Under the pieces are notes generated by a model. It ran no database searches. It saw nothing but the letters and a program-made list of their open reading frames with translations, and was not told the origin of the DNA. From Chitinophaga sp. S165 (GTDB lineage Bacteria; Bacteroidota; Bacteroidia; Chitinophagales; Chitinophagaceae): a stretch of DNA of 64,000 nucleotides. How positions within the stretch are numbered: the first letter of the stretch is position 1; each line of letters opens with the position of its first letter. The position numbers and the translations under genes were made by a program. Shown piece by piece: positions 34,418-42,663 of this stretch. Where the stretch lies: positions 883,646 to 947,645 of the forward strand of contig NZ_QGTG01000002.1 in assembly GCF_003182155.1 (NCBI RefSeq). Reading direction: 5' to 3'.

Positions 34418-34567
34418 TATCGGTTACGAATGGTCCCGCTTGTGTGGTGCAGATTGATAAACAAAATGGAATCGCTCTCAGACTGGTCTTATATACAATA
34501 GCGTATTATGCGTCACCAGGCGGGAACATTTGGTAACTGATCTTTATACAACTAATTGATAAACGTG

Positions 34568-36142
34568 ATGCAACAACAATCATTGGTAGAATATGGGGCC
34601 CGCCGGGTCATCATTACAATTACTGCCATATTTTGCGCCTTGCTTGAGATCGTGGATACAACCATCGTGAATGTGGCATTGAATGATATGCGCGGAAACA
34701 TGGGAGCGACGTTGAGTGAGATCGGTTGGGTGATCACTGCTTATGCTATCGGTAACGTAATTATTGTACCGATGACGAGTTGGTTATCACAACAGTTTGG
34801 ACGCCGTAATTATTTCGCAGTTTCAATAGTAATATTTACCATTTCATCCTTTCTTTGCGGAAATGCTACCACTATGTGGGAGCTTGTATTATTCCGATTT
34901 ATTCAGGGATTGGGCGGCGGTGCGCTATTGGTGACTTCGCAGACCATTATCACTGAAAGTTATCCTCCTGAAAAAAGAGGGATGGCGCAGGCAATATACG
35001 GTCTGGGCGTGATCATTGGTCCGACACTGGGCCCTCCATTAGGTGGTTATATCGTAGATAACTATGCCTGGCCTTATATTTTTTATATAAACATTCCTAT
35101 CGGTGTAATCGCAACCCTGCTTACACTTCAATTTGTAAGAAGTCCAAAATATGGTGAAAAGAAATCTGCCAGTGAAGTGGATTGGTTTGGAATTGGGTTC
35201 CTGGCCTTAGGGGTAGGATCGCTTCAGTACGTCTTAGAACGTGGGCAGGAAGATGACTGGTTTAATGACTCGACAATATTAATATTAGGAATTGCAGCAG
35301 TATTAGGCTTCTTCTTCTTTGTCTGGAGAGAACTTTCATATAAGAATCCGATTGTAGAGTTAAGGGTATTGGGAAATGGGAACCTTCGGGTAGGTACGCT
35401 GTTATCGTTCCTTATGGGTTTTGGGTTATATGGGTCTACATTTATTATTCCTTTATATACACAGAGTACATTAGGTTGGACAGCTACACAATCAGGTATG
35501 CTAATGATACCGGCCGCCTTGACAACTGCATTTATGATGCCTTTCATTGGTAAAATGCTGGAAAAAGGAGTGCCACAACAGTACCTGGTAGCATTAGGCA
35601 TGTTCTTATTCTTTATATTCTGTTTGTGGGGATATAAGATCATTACACCAGATACAGGTTCAGAAGCATTTTTCTGGATGCTCATTGTACGCGGTATGGG
35701 GATGGGGATGTTATTCATTCCAATTACGACACTTTCATTGTCTACACTGAAAGGCCAACAGATAGGACAAGGCGCTGCGTTCACCGGTATGATGCGTCAG
35801 TTGGGCGGTTCTTTTGGAGTGGCGTTGATCACTACTTTTGTTTCCCGCCGCAATGAATTGCATCGCGTAGATCTTGTAAGCAAGCTGGATACAAACAATC
35901 CGGACGTGATGAAAAGAGTTTCCGGAATGACAGCCAACTTTGCAGCAAAAGGAATGGACCTAAAAAAAGCAGCAGGAAGTGCTTACCAGTCACTGGAATA
36001 TAGTGTGATGAAACAAGCTGTAGTGATGTCGTATATGGATGTATTCCTTTATCTGGGATTGATGTTCCTGATCTGTGTGCCGTTTGTATTGATGGTAAAA
36101 GGAAGCAAGAAAACGAAACTTGATCCAAGTGCTATGCACTAA
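34568..36142 (+). CDS. DHA2-family (EmrB-type) MFS drug exporter
   Basis: A 524-residue, 14-helix proton-driven exporter. Motifs include LEIVDTTIVNVALNDM in helix 1 (DHA2 signature), WVITAYAIGNVIIVPM, the loop SQQFGRRNYF (motif A) and GLGVIIGPTLGPPLGGY in helix 5 (motif C, antiporter). ATG 34568 is preferred over the in-frame TTG at 34556. A 150-bp gap after the adaptor gene has no terminator. A strong terminator follows. Confidence 0.92.
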   Translation: MQQQSLVEYGARRVIITITAIFCALLEIVDTTIVNVALNDMRGNMGATLSEIGWVITAYAIGNVIIVPMTSWLSQQFGRRNYFAVSIVIFTISSFLCGNATTMWELVLFRFIQGLGGGALLVTSQTIITESYPPEKRGMAQAIYGLGVIIGPTLGPPLGGYIVDNYAWPYIFYINIPIGVIATLLTLQFVRSPKYGEKKSASEVDWFGIGFLALGVGSLQYVLERGQEDDWFNDSTILILGIAAVLGFFFFVWRELSYKNPIVELRVLGNGNLRVGTLLSFLMGFGLYGSTFIIPLYTQSTLGWTATQSGMLMIPAALTTAFMMPFIGKMLEKGVPQQYLVALGMFLFFIFCLWGYKIITPDTGSEAFFWMLIVRGMGMGMLFIPITTLSLSTLKGQQIGQGAAFTGMMRQLGGSFGVALITTFVSRRNELHRVDLVSKLDTNNPDVMKRVSGMTANFAAKGMDLKKAAGSAYQSLEYSVMKQAVVMSYMDVFLYLGLMFLICVPFVLMVKGSKKTKLDPSAMH

Positions 36143-36195
36143 AAGATATTAAAGATATGTTACTAACAGTGTAACAGTTGTAGGTTTAGGTAATG

Positions 36196-36227
36196 AGCCG
36201 GAATAATCTTATTCCGGCTTTTTTTTA
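36196..36227 (+). terminator. Intrinsic terminator of the efflux operon
   Basis: A 10-bp stem GCCGGAATAA/TTATTCCGGC with a very short loop, followed by eight T residues, 54 bp past the stop. Confidence 0.85.
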
Positions 36228-36794
36228 TTAGCGGAAATACGATGAAATGAGGTTTAGGTAGATCTGATATGAGCAGAGAAATGGAATAAAAACCCTTGCC
36301 TGGAAAGGCAGTGGGTACTTTTTATCTCAAATTAATCAGTACCGGTGTAGAGTCAAAAAATAGAAACACCGGCATCACTTAATCATTATAAACTGGAAAT
36401 ATTCTGATTCATCATTTTGGTAGTTATTCACATCACATGGTAGTTAATTACTATGCCTGTCACGGCGTTTAGCCGTTGCGTAATACTAAAGTAGGATAAA
36501 ATTATGGTAAAAAAGTTTATAAATGATTCGTTTATGTAAAAGTTATCAGTATGATATGTGCAATTTCAATACGGAATATTGGCGATAATTTAGACATACA
36601 GTTATTCACATTTTCTAAGTTTCCATTAAATGTGGAAAAATATCTACGTGAAAAATCATCCTGATAGTACCTTTGCTTCACGGACACCCATGGCATTTTG
36701 TTTGCCCCCTGAAACATTAGAATTAACCAACAAAAAAACGGACAAAAGATCAATTAATTCGAGAAGATTAAACGGATCCCAAAACGTACCCTTT
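36228..36794 (+). other. 0.57-kb spacer without a gene
   Basis: AT-rich DNA. One stem is visible, CCGGTGT/ACACCGG at about 36343-36373. A frame open on the plus strand from 36630 continues into the small membrane protein but its first 55 codons look non-coding, so I start that gene at 36795. Confidence 0.45.
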
Positions 36795-37016
36795 ATGAAG
36801 AGAATTGCATTCGCTTTTGCGATCTTAGGAACAGTACTGGCTGTTTTAGCGCAGTACGCTATCATTAACGACTGGACGTTGTTCCGGCTATTTCACACAC
36901 TCGGCTTTATCGGATATATACTGATTATCAGTGCCGCAGCCTCTCTTTCGTTGCTGTTCATTCATCAGTTGTCAAGAGAAGAGAAAATGCGTATCCGGAA
37001 TAAGAGTTTTGAATAA
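36795..37016 (+). CDS. Small two-helix membrane protein
   Basis: A 73-residue protein with two predicted transmembrane helices (IAFAFAILGTVLAVLAQYAII and LGFIGYILIISAAASLSLLFI) and a basic cytoplasmic tail (SREEKMRIRNKSFE). No family recognised. ATG 36795 places the first helix right at the N-terminus. It is followed at 27 bp by another small gene on the same strand. Confidence 0.55.
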   Translation: MKRIAFAFAILGTVLAVLAQYAIINDWTLFRLFHTLGFIGYILIISAAASLSLLFIHQLSREEKMRIRNKSFE

Positions 37017-37043
37017 TGTATTTTGCATGCTAACTAGTGAACT

Positions 37044-37304
37044 ATGGAAAGTTTAGACGAACCATTTATACTGAAGTTTGAATACAAGGAGAAACCCCAT
37101 ATCCTAGAAGTACGTCCGTGGATACAGCAATACAAGATCAGCTACAAAGTTACTGTAGAAGAATGTGAGATCACCTTTGAGGAAGATGAAGAAGGGCAGC
37201 TGCGAGCTATTGGTGATAAACACGTACATGCAGGACATACGGTTGATCAGCAATTATTGCAGGACATCGGCCGCAGGATACAGGAAGCTGTAAGCGGTCA
37301 GTAA
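37044..37304 (+). CDS. Small acidic hypothetical protein
   Basis: An 86-residue soluble protein rich in acidic residues (YKVTVEECEITFEEDEEGQL) with alternating hydrophobic positions suggesting a small beta sheet and a C-terminal helix (QQLLQDIGRRIQEAV). Resembles short conserved Bacteroidota proteins of unknown function. It ends 3 bp from the convergent Kef-type antiporter gene. Confidence 0.6.
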   Translation: MESLDEPFILKFEYKEKPHILEVRPWIQQYKISYKVTVEECEITFEEDEEGQLRAIGDKHVHAGHTVDQQLLQDIGRRIQEAVSGQ

Positions 37305-37307
37305 TCT

Positions 37308-39185
37308 TTAGTCCTGATTGGCCTCATCAATGAGAGATTGCTCATCCCATCCCTGTGCAGAAGGATTCCATTTGGTCACCCTTTCATTGGACATCAGTTT
37401 TTCGAGTTCTTCAATACGCTCCTTCACCGTATTGATGTAGAGTTTCTTGTCATTTCTGATGGCAGACAGGCCCTTCAATGCTTTCTCATCCTGTTTTCTG
37501 AATGTGCTGACATTGCGGTGTGCATGGTAGGCCCTTATACCTAACATCTGTAAGGCATCTGCGCCCATACGTAGTGAAGTGTCAAGCGTTTCCCGGTAAA
37601 TATGTAATACGCCGAGGTCCATCAGCTCATAGGTATCCGGGATGTTCTCCGCTTTTACCAGCATCTGCAGATGAGGAAAGTTTTTACGAACCATTTTTAC
37701 CACATCAAGTGTTTGTTCAACAGTATCCATGGCAATGATGATGATCTTCGCATCAGCGGCGCCCGCGGCTGCCAGCAGATCGCGACGGGAAGCGTCTCCA
37801 TAATAAACCTTTACACCCAGGTTGTGTAATGCATCCACCCTGTCTGAATCCAGGTCCAGGATAGTTGCCTTTACACCATTGACACGCAGGAAACGTCCTA
37901 CGATATTTCCGAAACGGCCAAAGCCAGCAATAATTATAGGATGTTTCTCATGGATCTCGTCAGCTTCACGTGTATTTGTGTCTTTGTCCGTCTTGCTGAA
38001 CTTTGGTTGAATAACACGCTCGTGTATTAGTAACAACAATGGTGTCAAGGCCATACTAAGTGCTACTACAGCCGTCATTATACTGACCATCCGGGTGGAG
38101 AGTATATTGTTCTGTTGTGTAAAAGCCAGTAATACAAAAGCAAATTCTCCTATTTGAGAAAGCGCCATTCCAAAGAGCAGGTTTTGTTCTGTATTGATCC
38201 GGAATACTTTTCCAAGAATCAGTAGTATTATCGCTTTCAGTATTATTAAGGATACAACCAGCCCCAATATCACCCATGGCATGGACAATACTAGCTTGAA
38301 GTCGATAGATGCTCCCACAGCCATAAAGAACAGTCCTAATAGCAGCCCTTTAAAGGGCTCAATATCGCTTTCTAATTCATGTTTATATTCACTGTTGGCA
38401 AGTACCACTCCTCCCAAAAATGCACCTAATGCCGGGCTTAAACCCACAAGGCTCATAAGTACAGAGATCGCTACTACAAGTAATAAGGAGAAGGCTGTAA
38501 ACAATTCCCTTACGCGTGTTCTTGCCACTACCCTCAACAATGGACGAACCAGGTATTGTCCGGCTACAACGATCACTATTACAGCGCCCAGTACGACTAA
38601 CGTTTGCATCCAGGCCGGCAGGTTATCTCTAAGTGAGGCAGTATGCCCTGCATTATTGCTGGCATCCGGGCCAGCCAGCAATGGGAAGATTGCCAGCATT
38701 GGAATAACGGCGATGTCCTGAAAAAGTAGTACGGAAAAAGCACTTTGGCCGGCCGCGGAGGCAAGTTGCCCTTTCTCCTTCAGGCTTTGTAATACGATCG
38801 CTGTTGATGACAGGGAAAGTGTCATCCCAAGTGCCAGTGAGGCATTTAGCGGTTGCCCAAGTAAGAGGGCAATACCAGTAATTGCAGCAGTCGTGATCAG
38901 TACTTGTAGTCCACCTAACCCCAGAATAGGCGCCCGCATATTCCATAGTAATGCTGGCTCCAGTTCAATACCGATCAGGAACAGCATCATCACTACGCCA
39001 AATTCCGCGAAGTGCATAATATCCTGACCTTCCTGTCCTACGAAGCCCATTAGAGAGGGGCCTATCACGACACCTGCCAGTAAGTATCCCAGCACAGAAC
39101 CTAATCCGAGTTTTTTGGCCAATGGGATGAAAACCACCGCAGCGGCCAGATATATCATTGCTATAAAGAAGTAAGAATGTTCCAT
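37308..39185 (-). CDS. Kef-type CPA2 cation:proton antiporter with TrkA-N domain
   Basis: A 625-residue CPA2 transporter. Twelve or so helices contain GVVIGPSLMG, LIGIELEP and LFQDIAVIP (conserved Asp157), then a cytoplasmic Rossmann RCK/TrkA-N domain with GFGRFG at 421-426 and Asp residues for nucleotide binding. It likely exchanges potassium for protons under ligand control by nucleotide or thiol adducts. The flavodoxin-fold gene one base upstream matches the KefF-KefC arrangement of Gram-negative glutathione-gated systems, though this lineage may use another ligand. Confidence 0.87.
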   Translation of the reverse strand: MEHSYFFIAMIYLAAAVVFIPLAKKLGLGSVLGYLLAGVVIGPSLMGFVGQEGQDIMHFAEFGVVMMLFLIGIELEPALLWNMRAPILGLGGLQVLITTAAITGIALLLGQPLNASLALGMTLSLSSTAIVLQSLKEKGQLASAAGQSAFSVLLFQDIAVIPMLAIFPLLAGPDASNNAGHTASLRDNLPAWMQTLVVLGAVIVIVVAGQYLVRPLLRVVARTRVRELFTAFSLLLVVAISVLMSLVGLSPALGAFLGGVVLANSEYKHELESDIEPFKGLLLGLFFMAVGASIDFKLVLSMPWVILGLVVSLIILKAIILLILGKVFRINTEQNLLFGMALSQIGEFAFVLLAFTQQNNILSTRMVSIMTAVVALSMALTPLLLLIHERVIQPKFSKTDKDTNTREADEIHEKHPIIIAGFGRFGNIVGRFLRVNGVKATILDLDSDRVDALHNLGVKVYYGDASRRDLLAAAGAADAKIIIIAMDTVEQTLDVVKMVRKNFPHLQMLVKAENIPDTYELMDLGVLHIYRETLDTSLRMGADALQMLGIRAYHAHRNVSTFRKQDEKALKGLSAIRNDKKLYINTVKERIEELEKLMSNERVTKWNPSAQGWDEQSLIDEANQD

Positions 39186-39186
39186 G

Positions 39187-39735
39187 TCACTTAATTTTAA
39201 GTTGTCCGTCTCTCAGCCTTTCCAACATCTGTTTGTAGGAAACGGCCTGCTCTGCAATGCCCGAATAGGTAAGGCGGTGCGTGCCGTAAATAACGAATGG
39301 TTCTAGGTACTGCATATTGCACAATAGTGCAGTTTGCCTGAATGGCAGAAGGAATTCACTCACGGAATAGTGATGCCATCCTTCTCTGCCGTAAGCTGTT
39401 TCTTGTGCACCGGCAGTAACAACACTACCGGCTATTTTGCCCCGTAAAGCAGTACCGGTATGGCCATAAGCCCAGCCATGTTCCAATACGAGGTCCTGCC
39501 ATTGTTTAATGAGGGCGGGAGCACTATACCAGTAAAGAGGGTGCTGAAATAATATAATATCGTGTTGAAGAAGTAATGATTGCTCATGCCTTACGTCAAT
39601 ACCCATGTCAGGATATACTTCATAAAGGTCATGCAGGGTTACTCCCTGCATCCCGCGTATGGCAGCCAGTAATTGAGAATGCACCCTGGATTTTTCAAAA
39701 GCCGGATGCGCAAATAAGATGAGAATTTTGGCCAT
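39187..39735 (-). CDS. NAD(P)H-dependent oxidoreductase, KefF-like ancillary subunit
   Basis: A 182-residue flavodoxin_2-fold protein: ILILFAHPAFEKSRVH at the N-terminus (FMN phosphate loop), QHPLYWYSAPALIKQWQDLVL and GSVVTAGAQETAYG. These are signatures of the KefF/quinone reductase group that binds FMN and NAD(P)H and activates the Kef antiporter. Separated from the antiporter gene by a single base, so translation is coupled. Confidence 0.87.
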   Translation of the reverse strand: MAKILILFAHPAFEKSRVHSQLLAAIRGMQGVTLHDLYEVYPDMGIDVRHEQSLLLQHDIILFQHPLYWYSAPALIKQWQDLVLEHGWAYGHTGTALRGKIAGSVVTAGAQETAYGREGWHHYSVSEFLLPFRQTALLCNMQYLEPFVIYGTHRLTYSGIAEQAVSYKQMLERLRDGQLKIK

Positions 39736-39774
39736 AAAACGGATTAAATTTCAAGCATGATCCAACCAACCAGA

Positions 39775-41619
39775 TCATGAATATTCCTGCAATAATAGTC
39801 TATATTGATTAAGGATGCCAGACTTGGAAACAAAGCCAACCAGCTTATTTTCTTCAATGACCGGAAGGTTCCAGGCATGCACCTCATCAAATTTATTGAC
39901 TACATCCACTACGTTATCATTGATGTCAATAACAGCCAATGGTGGCTTCATGAGTTGCCTTACTGTTAAGGTATCGTATAGGTCTGGACTGAACATGATT
40001 GGCCGGATATCGTCTAGTGTGATCACACCATCGAGGTTGCCGTCAACCCCTACAACACCGATCATGTTACGGTTTCCTTCTTTTACAAGTTCTATTAATT
40101 GGCGAAGAGTCTCATCCGGAGATATTCTTTGAATATTTTTTTCCACCAGTTCTTCCAGTTTTAGCATCGACAAGATATTTTTATCATGCGCTTTGGTGAA
40201 GATCTTTCCCTTATCTGCCAGATGTTTTAATTCAGGAGAAATCGGGGAAAACCATTTTGCCAGGAGAAAGGAAGTGGTAGACACGATCATCAATGGTATG
40301 AAAAGGTCATAACCAGAGCTGGATTCTGCAATCAGGAAGATGGCTGTCAATGGTGCGTACAGGACACCACTCATCACACCGGCCATTCCTACTATTACAA
40401 GGTTAGTGAAGGGGACATTATCAAATCCAAGATGAGAACATAATAAGGCAAAGAAATATCCCAGGAAACCACCAGCAAAGAGAGATGGTGCGAAATTTCC
40501 ACCATTACCTCCACCATGAATGGTAAAAGCGGTCGCAAACACTTTCAGTAAACATATGCAACCAGTGAACAATAACAATATCCAGCTTTGTGTAGGAATA
40601 TATCTGAAAAAACTGTTCTGAATGATCTCATCGGAGTGGCCTCCCGCCAGTAATTTTACACTGGTATAGCCTTCTCCAAACAGAGGCGGCATCAACACGC
40701 ATAATATAGAAACTATCACACCGGCTATAATGGCTTTTCGGAGAGCAGACCACTTTAAGCCGGCAATAAAATGCTCGATACGCCCGGATACGACGATGAA
40801 ATAACGTGCATACAATGCAGATAATAACCCTAACCCAATGTAGAAAGGGACATTATGGTAATTGAATGCCTGCCTTGTTTCAAAGTGGAACAGCACTTCT
40901 TCCTGTAAAATGATCTTGGACAATAAGCTACCGCAAACAGCTGCTAATATCAATGGAATGAAGTCTGAAAAAACAACCCCCGTCAATAGGATCTCAAATG
41001 CGAACATAACCCCTGCAATAGGTGCATTGAATGCCGCCGCAATACCTGCGGTAGCCCCTGCCGCCAGTAGTAAGGTCCTTTCTTTATATCCCAGGTTATA
41101 GTTGTGGGCATAGTTACTACCGATAGCTGCACCGGTCACCGCAATAGGGCTCTCTAATCCTGCAGATCCTCCCAGTCCGATGGTGATCGCACTCTGCATG
41201 ATCTGGGAATACATTTTTACTGGTGGAATAAGGCTGGAATTCTGGGCAATTTCATGTAGAATAAGACCAATGCCTTTCCTTGATTGGCCTTTAAATACCC
41301 AGATCACCAGTATCGTGGTTAATACAATGCCCAGGAAGGGAAAGAGAGCATAAAAAATTACCTGCGTACTGAAATGTACTTTATGAGTTATAAAATAGTG
41401 TATATAATGCACCAGGACTTTAAGTAATACACCTGCCATTCCTGCCACAAACCCTACGAGGATACCGGACAATATCAGGAATTGACTTCTGGTTAATACT
41501 TTATGCAACCAGTGAAAGATAATCTCGTAACTTCTTACTTTTCTTAAACTATAGCGCTCAAAATCACGTTTAAACTTGAAAAATGAGTGATATTTTTTTA
41601 CTGTTTTAAATTGGCTCAT
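39775..41619 (-). CDS. ClC-family chloride channel/antiporter with CBS domains
   Basis: A 614-residue ClC protein: GLGGSAGLESP (149-158) corresponds to the GxxGxExP filter with gating Glu156, LLAAGATAGIAAAFNAPIAG, and GGGNGGNFAPSLFAGG the second filter segment. The cytoplasmic tail has two CBS motifs (ISPDETLRQLIELVKEGNRNMIGVV and LAVIDINDNVVDVVNKFDEVHAWNLPVI), which probably bind an adenine nucleotide. Retention of the gating Glu is compatible with a chloride/proton exchanger. Likely acts in ion or acid homeostasis with the neighbouring Kef system. Confidence 0.88.
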   Translation of the reverse strand: MSQFKTVKKYHSFFKFKRDFERYSLRKVRSYEIIFHWLHKVLTRSQFLILSGILVGFVAGMAGVLLKVLVHYIHYFITHKVHFSTQVIFYALFPFLGIVLTTILVIWVFKGQSRKGIGLILHEIAQNSSLIPPVKMYSQIMQSAITIGLGGSAGLESPIAVTGAAIGSNYAHNYNLGYKERTLLLAAGATAGIAAAFNAPIAGVMFAFEILLTGVVFSDFIPLILAAVCGSLLSKIILQEEVLFHFETRQAFNYHNVPFYIGLGLLSALYARYFIVVSGRIEHFIAGLKWSALRKAIIAGVIVSILCVLMPPLFGEGYTSVKLLAGGHSDEIIQNSFFRYIPTQSWILLLFTGCICLLKVFATAFTIHGGGNGGNFAPSLFAGGFLGYFFALLCSHLGFDNVPFTNLVIVGMAGVMSGVLYAPLTAIFLIAESSSGYDLFIPLMIVSTTSFLLAKWFSPISPELKHLADKGKIFTKAHDKNILSMLKLEELVEKNIQRISPDETLRQLIELVKEGNRNMIGVVGVDGNLDGVITLDDIRPIMFSPDLYDTLTVRQLMKPPLAVIDINDNVVDVVNKFDEVHAWNLPVIEENKLVGFVSKSGILNQYRLLLQEYS

Positions 41620-41638
41620 TACTCATGCTTTCTTTGTG

Positions 41639-42547
41639 TCATAATTCAATCAACGCATAAACCTTGTCGTTCATATACTTCCCGCCCGGATGGCGTGCTG
41701 TATAGTCGAGGTTTATCCAATATTCGCCTTTCATCTCGTGGTAGTGAATCTCCTTCACCGGTGGTTGAGGGAACAAAGTAACAATTGCCTGTTTCATGAT
41801 CTCAAAGTCTTCCTTACTACCGCAATAAAGCTCCGGATAGGCATGTCCCTGAATAAGTACGATGCGGCAACGCGCACCGATAGATTGCAGGCAGGATGCC
41901 ATCAGGATGGAGTGGTCATCACAATCGCCACCCAGGCCATTCTGGATAGTCTCCATAGGTGTAGCAAAATATTCGTCACGATGCGTATCTGGCACATATT
42001 TAAACCGCCTGTTTATGTAGTGAAATAGTGCGAGGTATCGCGACACCTTCCCATATTTGGGAAAATATTCGTCAAAATCTTCCAGTGAATGTGCTACGGA
42101 AAAATTGCGGACAAGGGAATCTTTATAGTTGACCTTATCCCTCATGCCTCTTACCGTTTTATCCCGGTAAGTTTCTACACGTCTAGGATATAGACTGAGG
42201 ATATCGAATTGTTTGTTATTCTTGGCGCCCCAATTACCCTGTACCATTCCTTTATAGTCGTTAAGGACATTATTAAAGGAATAATTGTCGGTAAAGTAGT
42301 TGATAACCAATATGCTACATACTAATACGAAGGCCGGAATAATCAACGGTTTAAAAATCCACAGTAGCAAACGGGTGAACAGAAATGCGATCAATACGGC
42401 CACAAACATGTCCATGTGCCAGCCCTGCAAAACTAATGTAGGAATATACCTGTTCAGATAGGGAGCTAATGGTACAATGGTCAACAAGCTCAGTAGATTG
42501 AGCAGAAATTGCTGGAATGTAGAGTATTTACTTTCATCGATGGCCAT
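41639..42547 (-). CDS. Transglutaminase-like domain membrane protein
   Basis: A 302-residue protein with two or three N-terminal hydrophobic helices and a transglutaminase-like cysteine-protease-fold domain: LGGDCDDHSILMASCLQSIGARCRIVLIQG carries the catalytic Cys, HAYPELYC the His and IN-LD-YT the Asp region. Such proteins may act as peptidases or cross-linking enzymes; the target is unknown. ATG 42547 is preferred because the 14 residues from an upstream start are not family-like. Ends 20 bp before the ClC gene start, same strand. Confidence 0.75.
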   Translation of the reverse strand: MAIDESKYSTFQQFLLNLLSLLTIVPLAPYLNRYIPTLVLQGWHMDMFVAVLIAFLFTRLLLWIFKPLIIPAFVLVCSILVINYFTDNYSFNNVLNDYKGMVQGNWGAKNNKQFDILSLYPRRVETYRDKTVRGMRDKVNYKDSLVRNFSVAHSLEDFDEYFPKYGKVSRYLALFHYINRRFKYVPDTHRDEYFATPMETIQNGLGGDCDDHSILMASCLQSIGARCRIVLIQGHAYPELYCGSKEDFEIMKQAIVTLFPQPPVKEIHYHEMKGEYWINLDYTARHPGGKYMNDKVYALIEL

Positions 42548-42663
42548 TATCGTATGCAATAACGCAAAATTATGCCAGACGAGTTGCAAAAAAAAGCTAA
42601 ATCCGGTTTAAAAGCTTTCCCTCTGCTCTTATTGATCAGTATAAATTATTGATTTGTAATGGA

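Noticed and set aside
39187..39735. Flavodoxin-fold gene as stand-alone quinone reductase
   Set aside because: The one-base spacing to the Kef antiporter points to a dedicated ancillary subunit.
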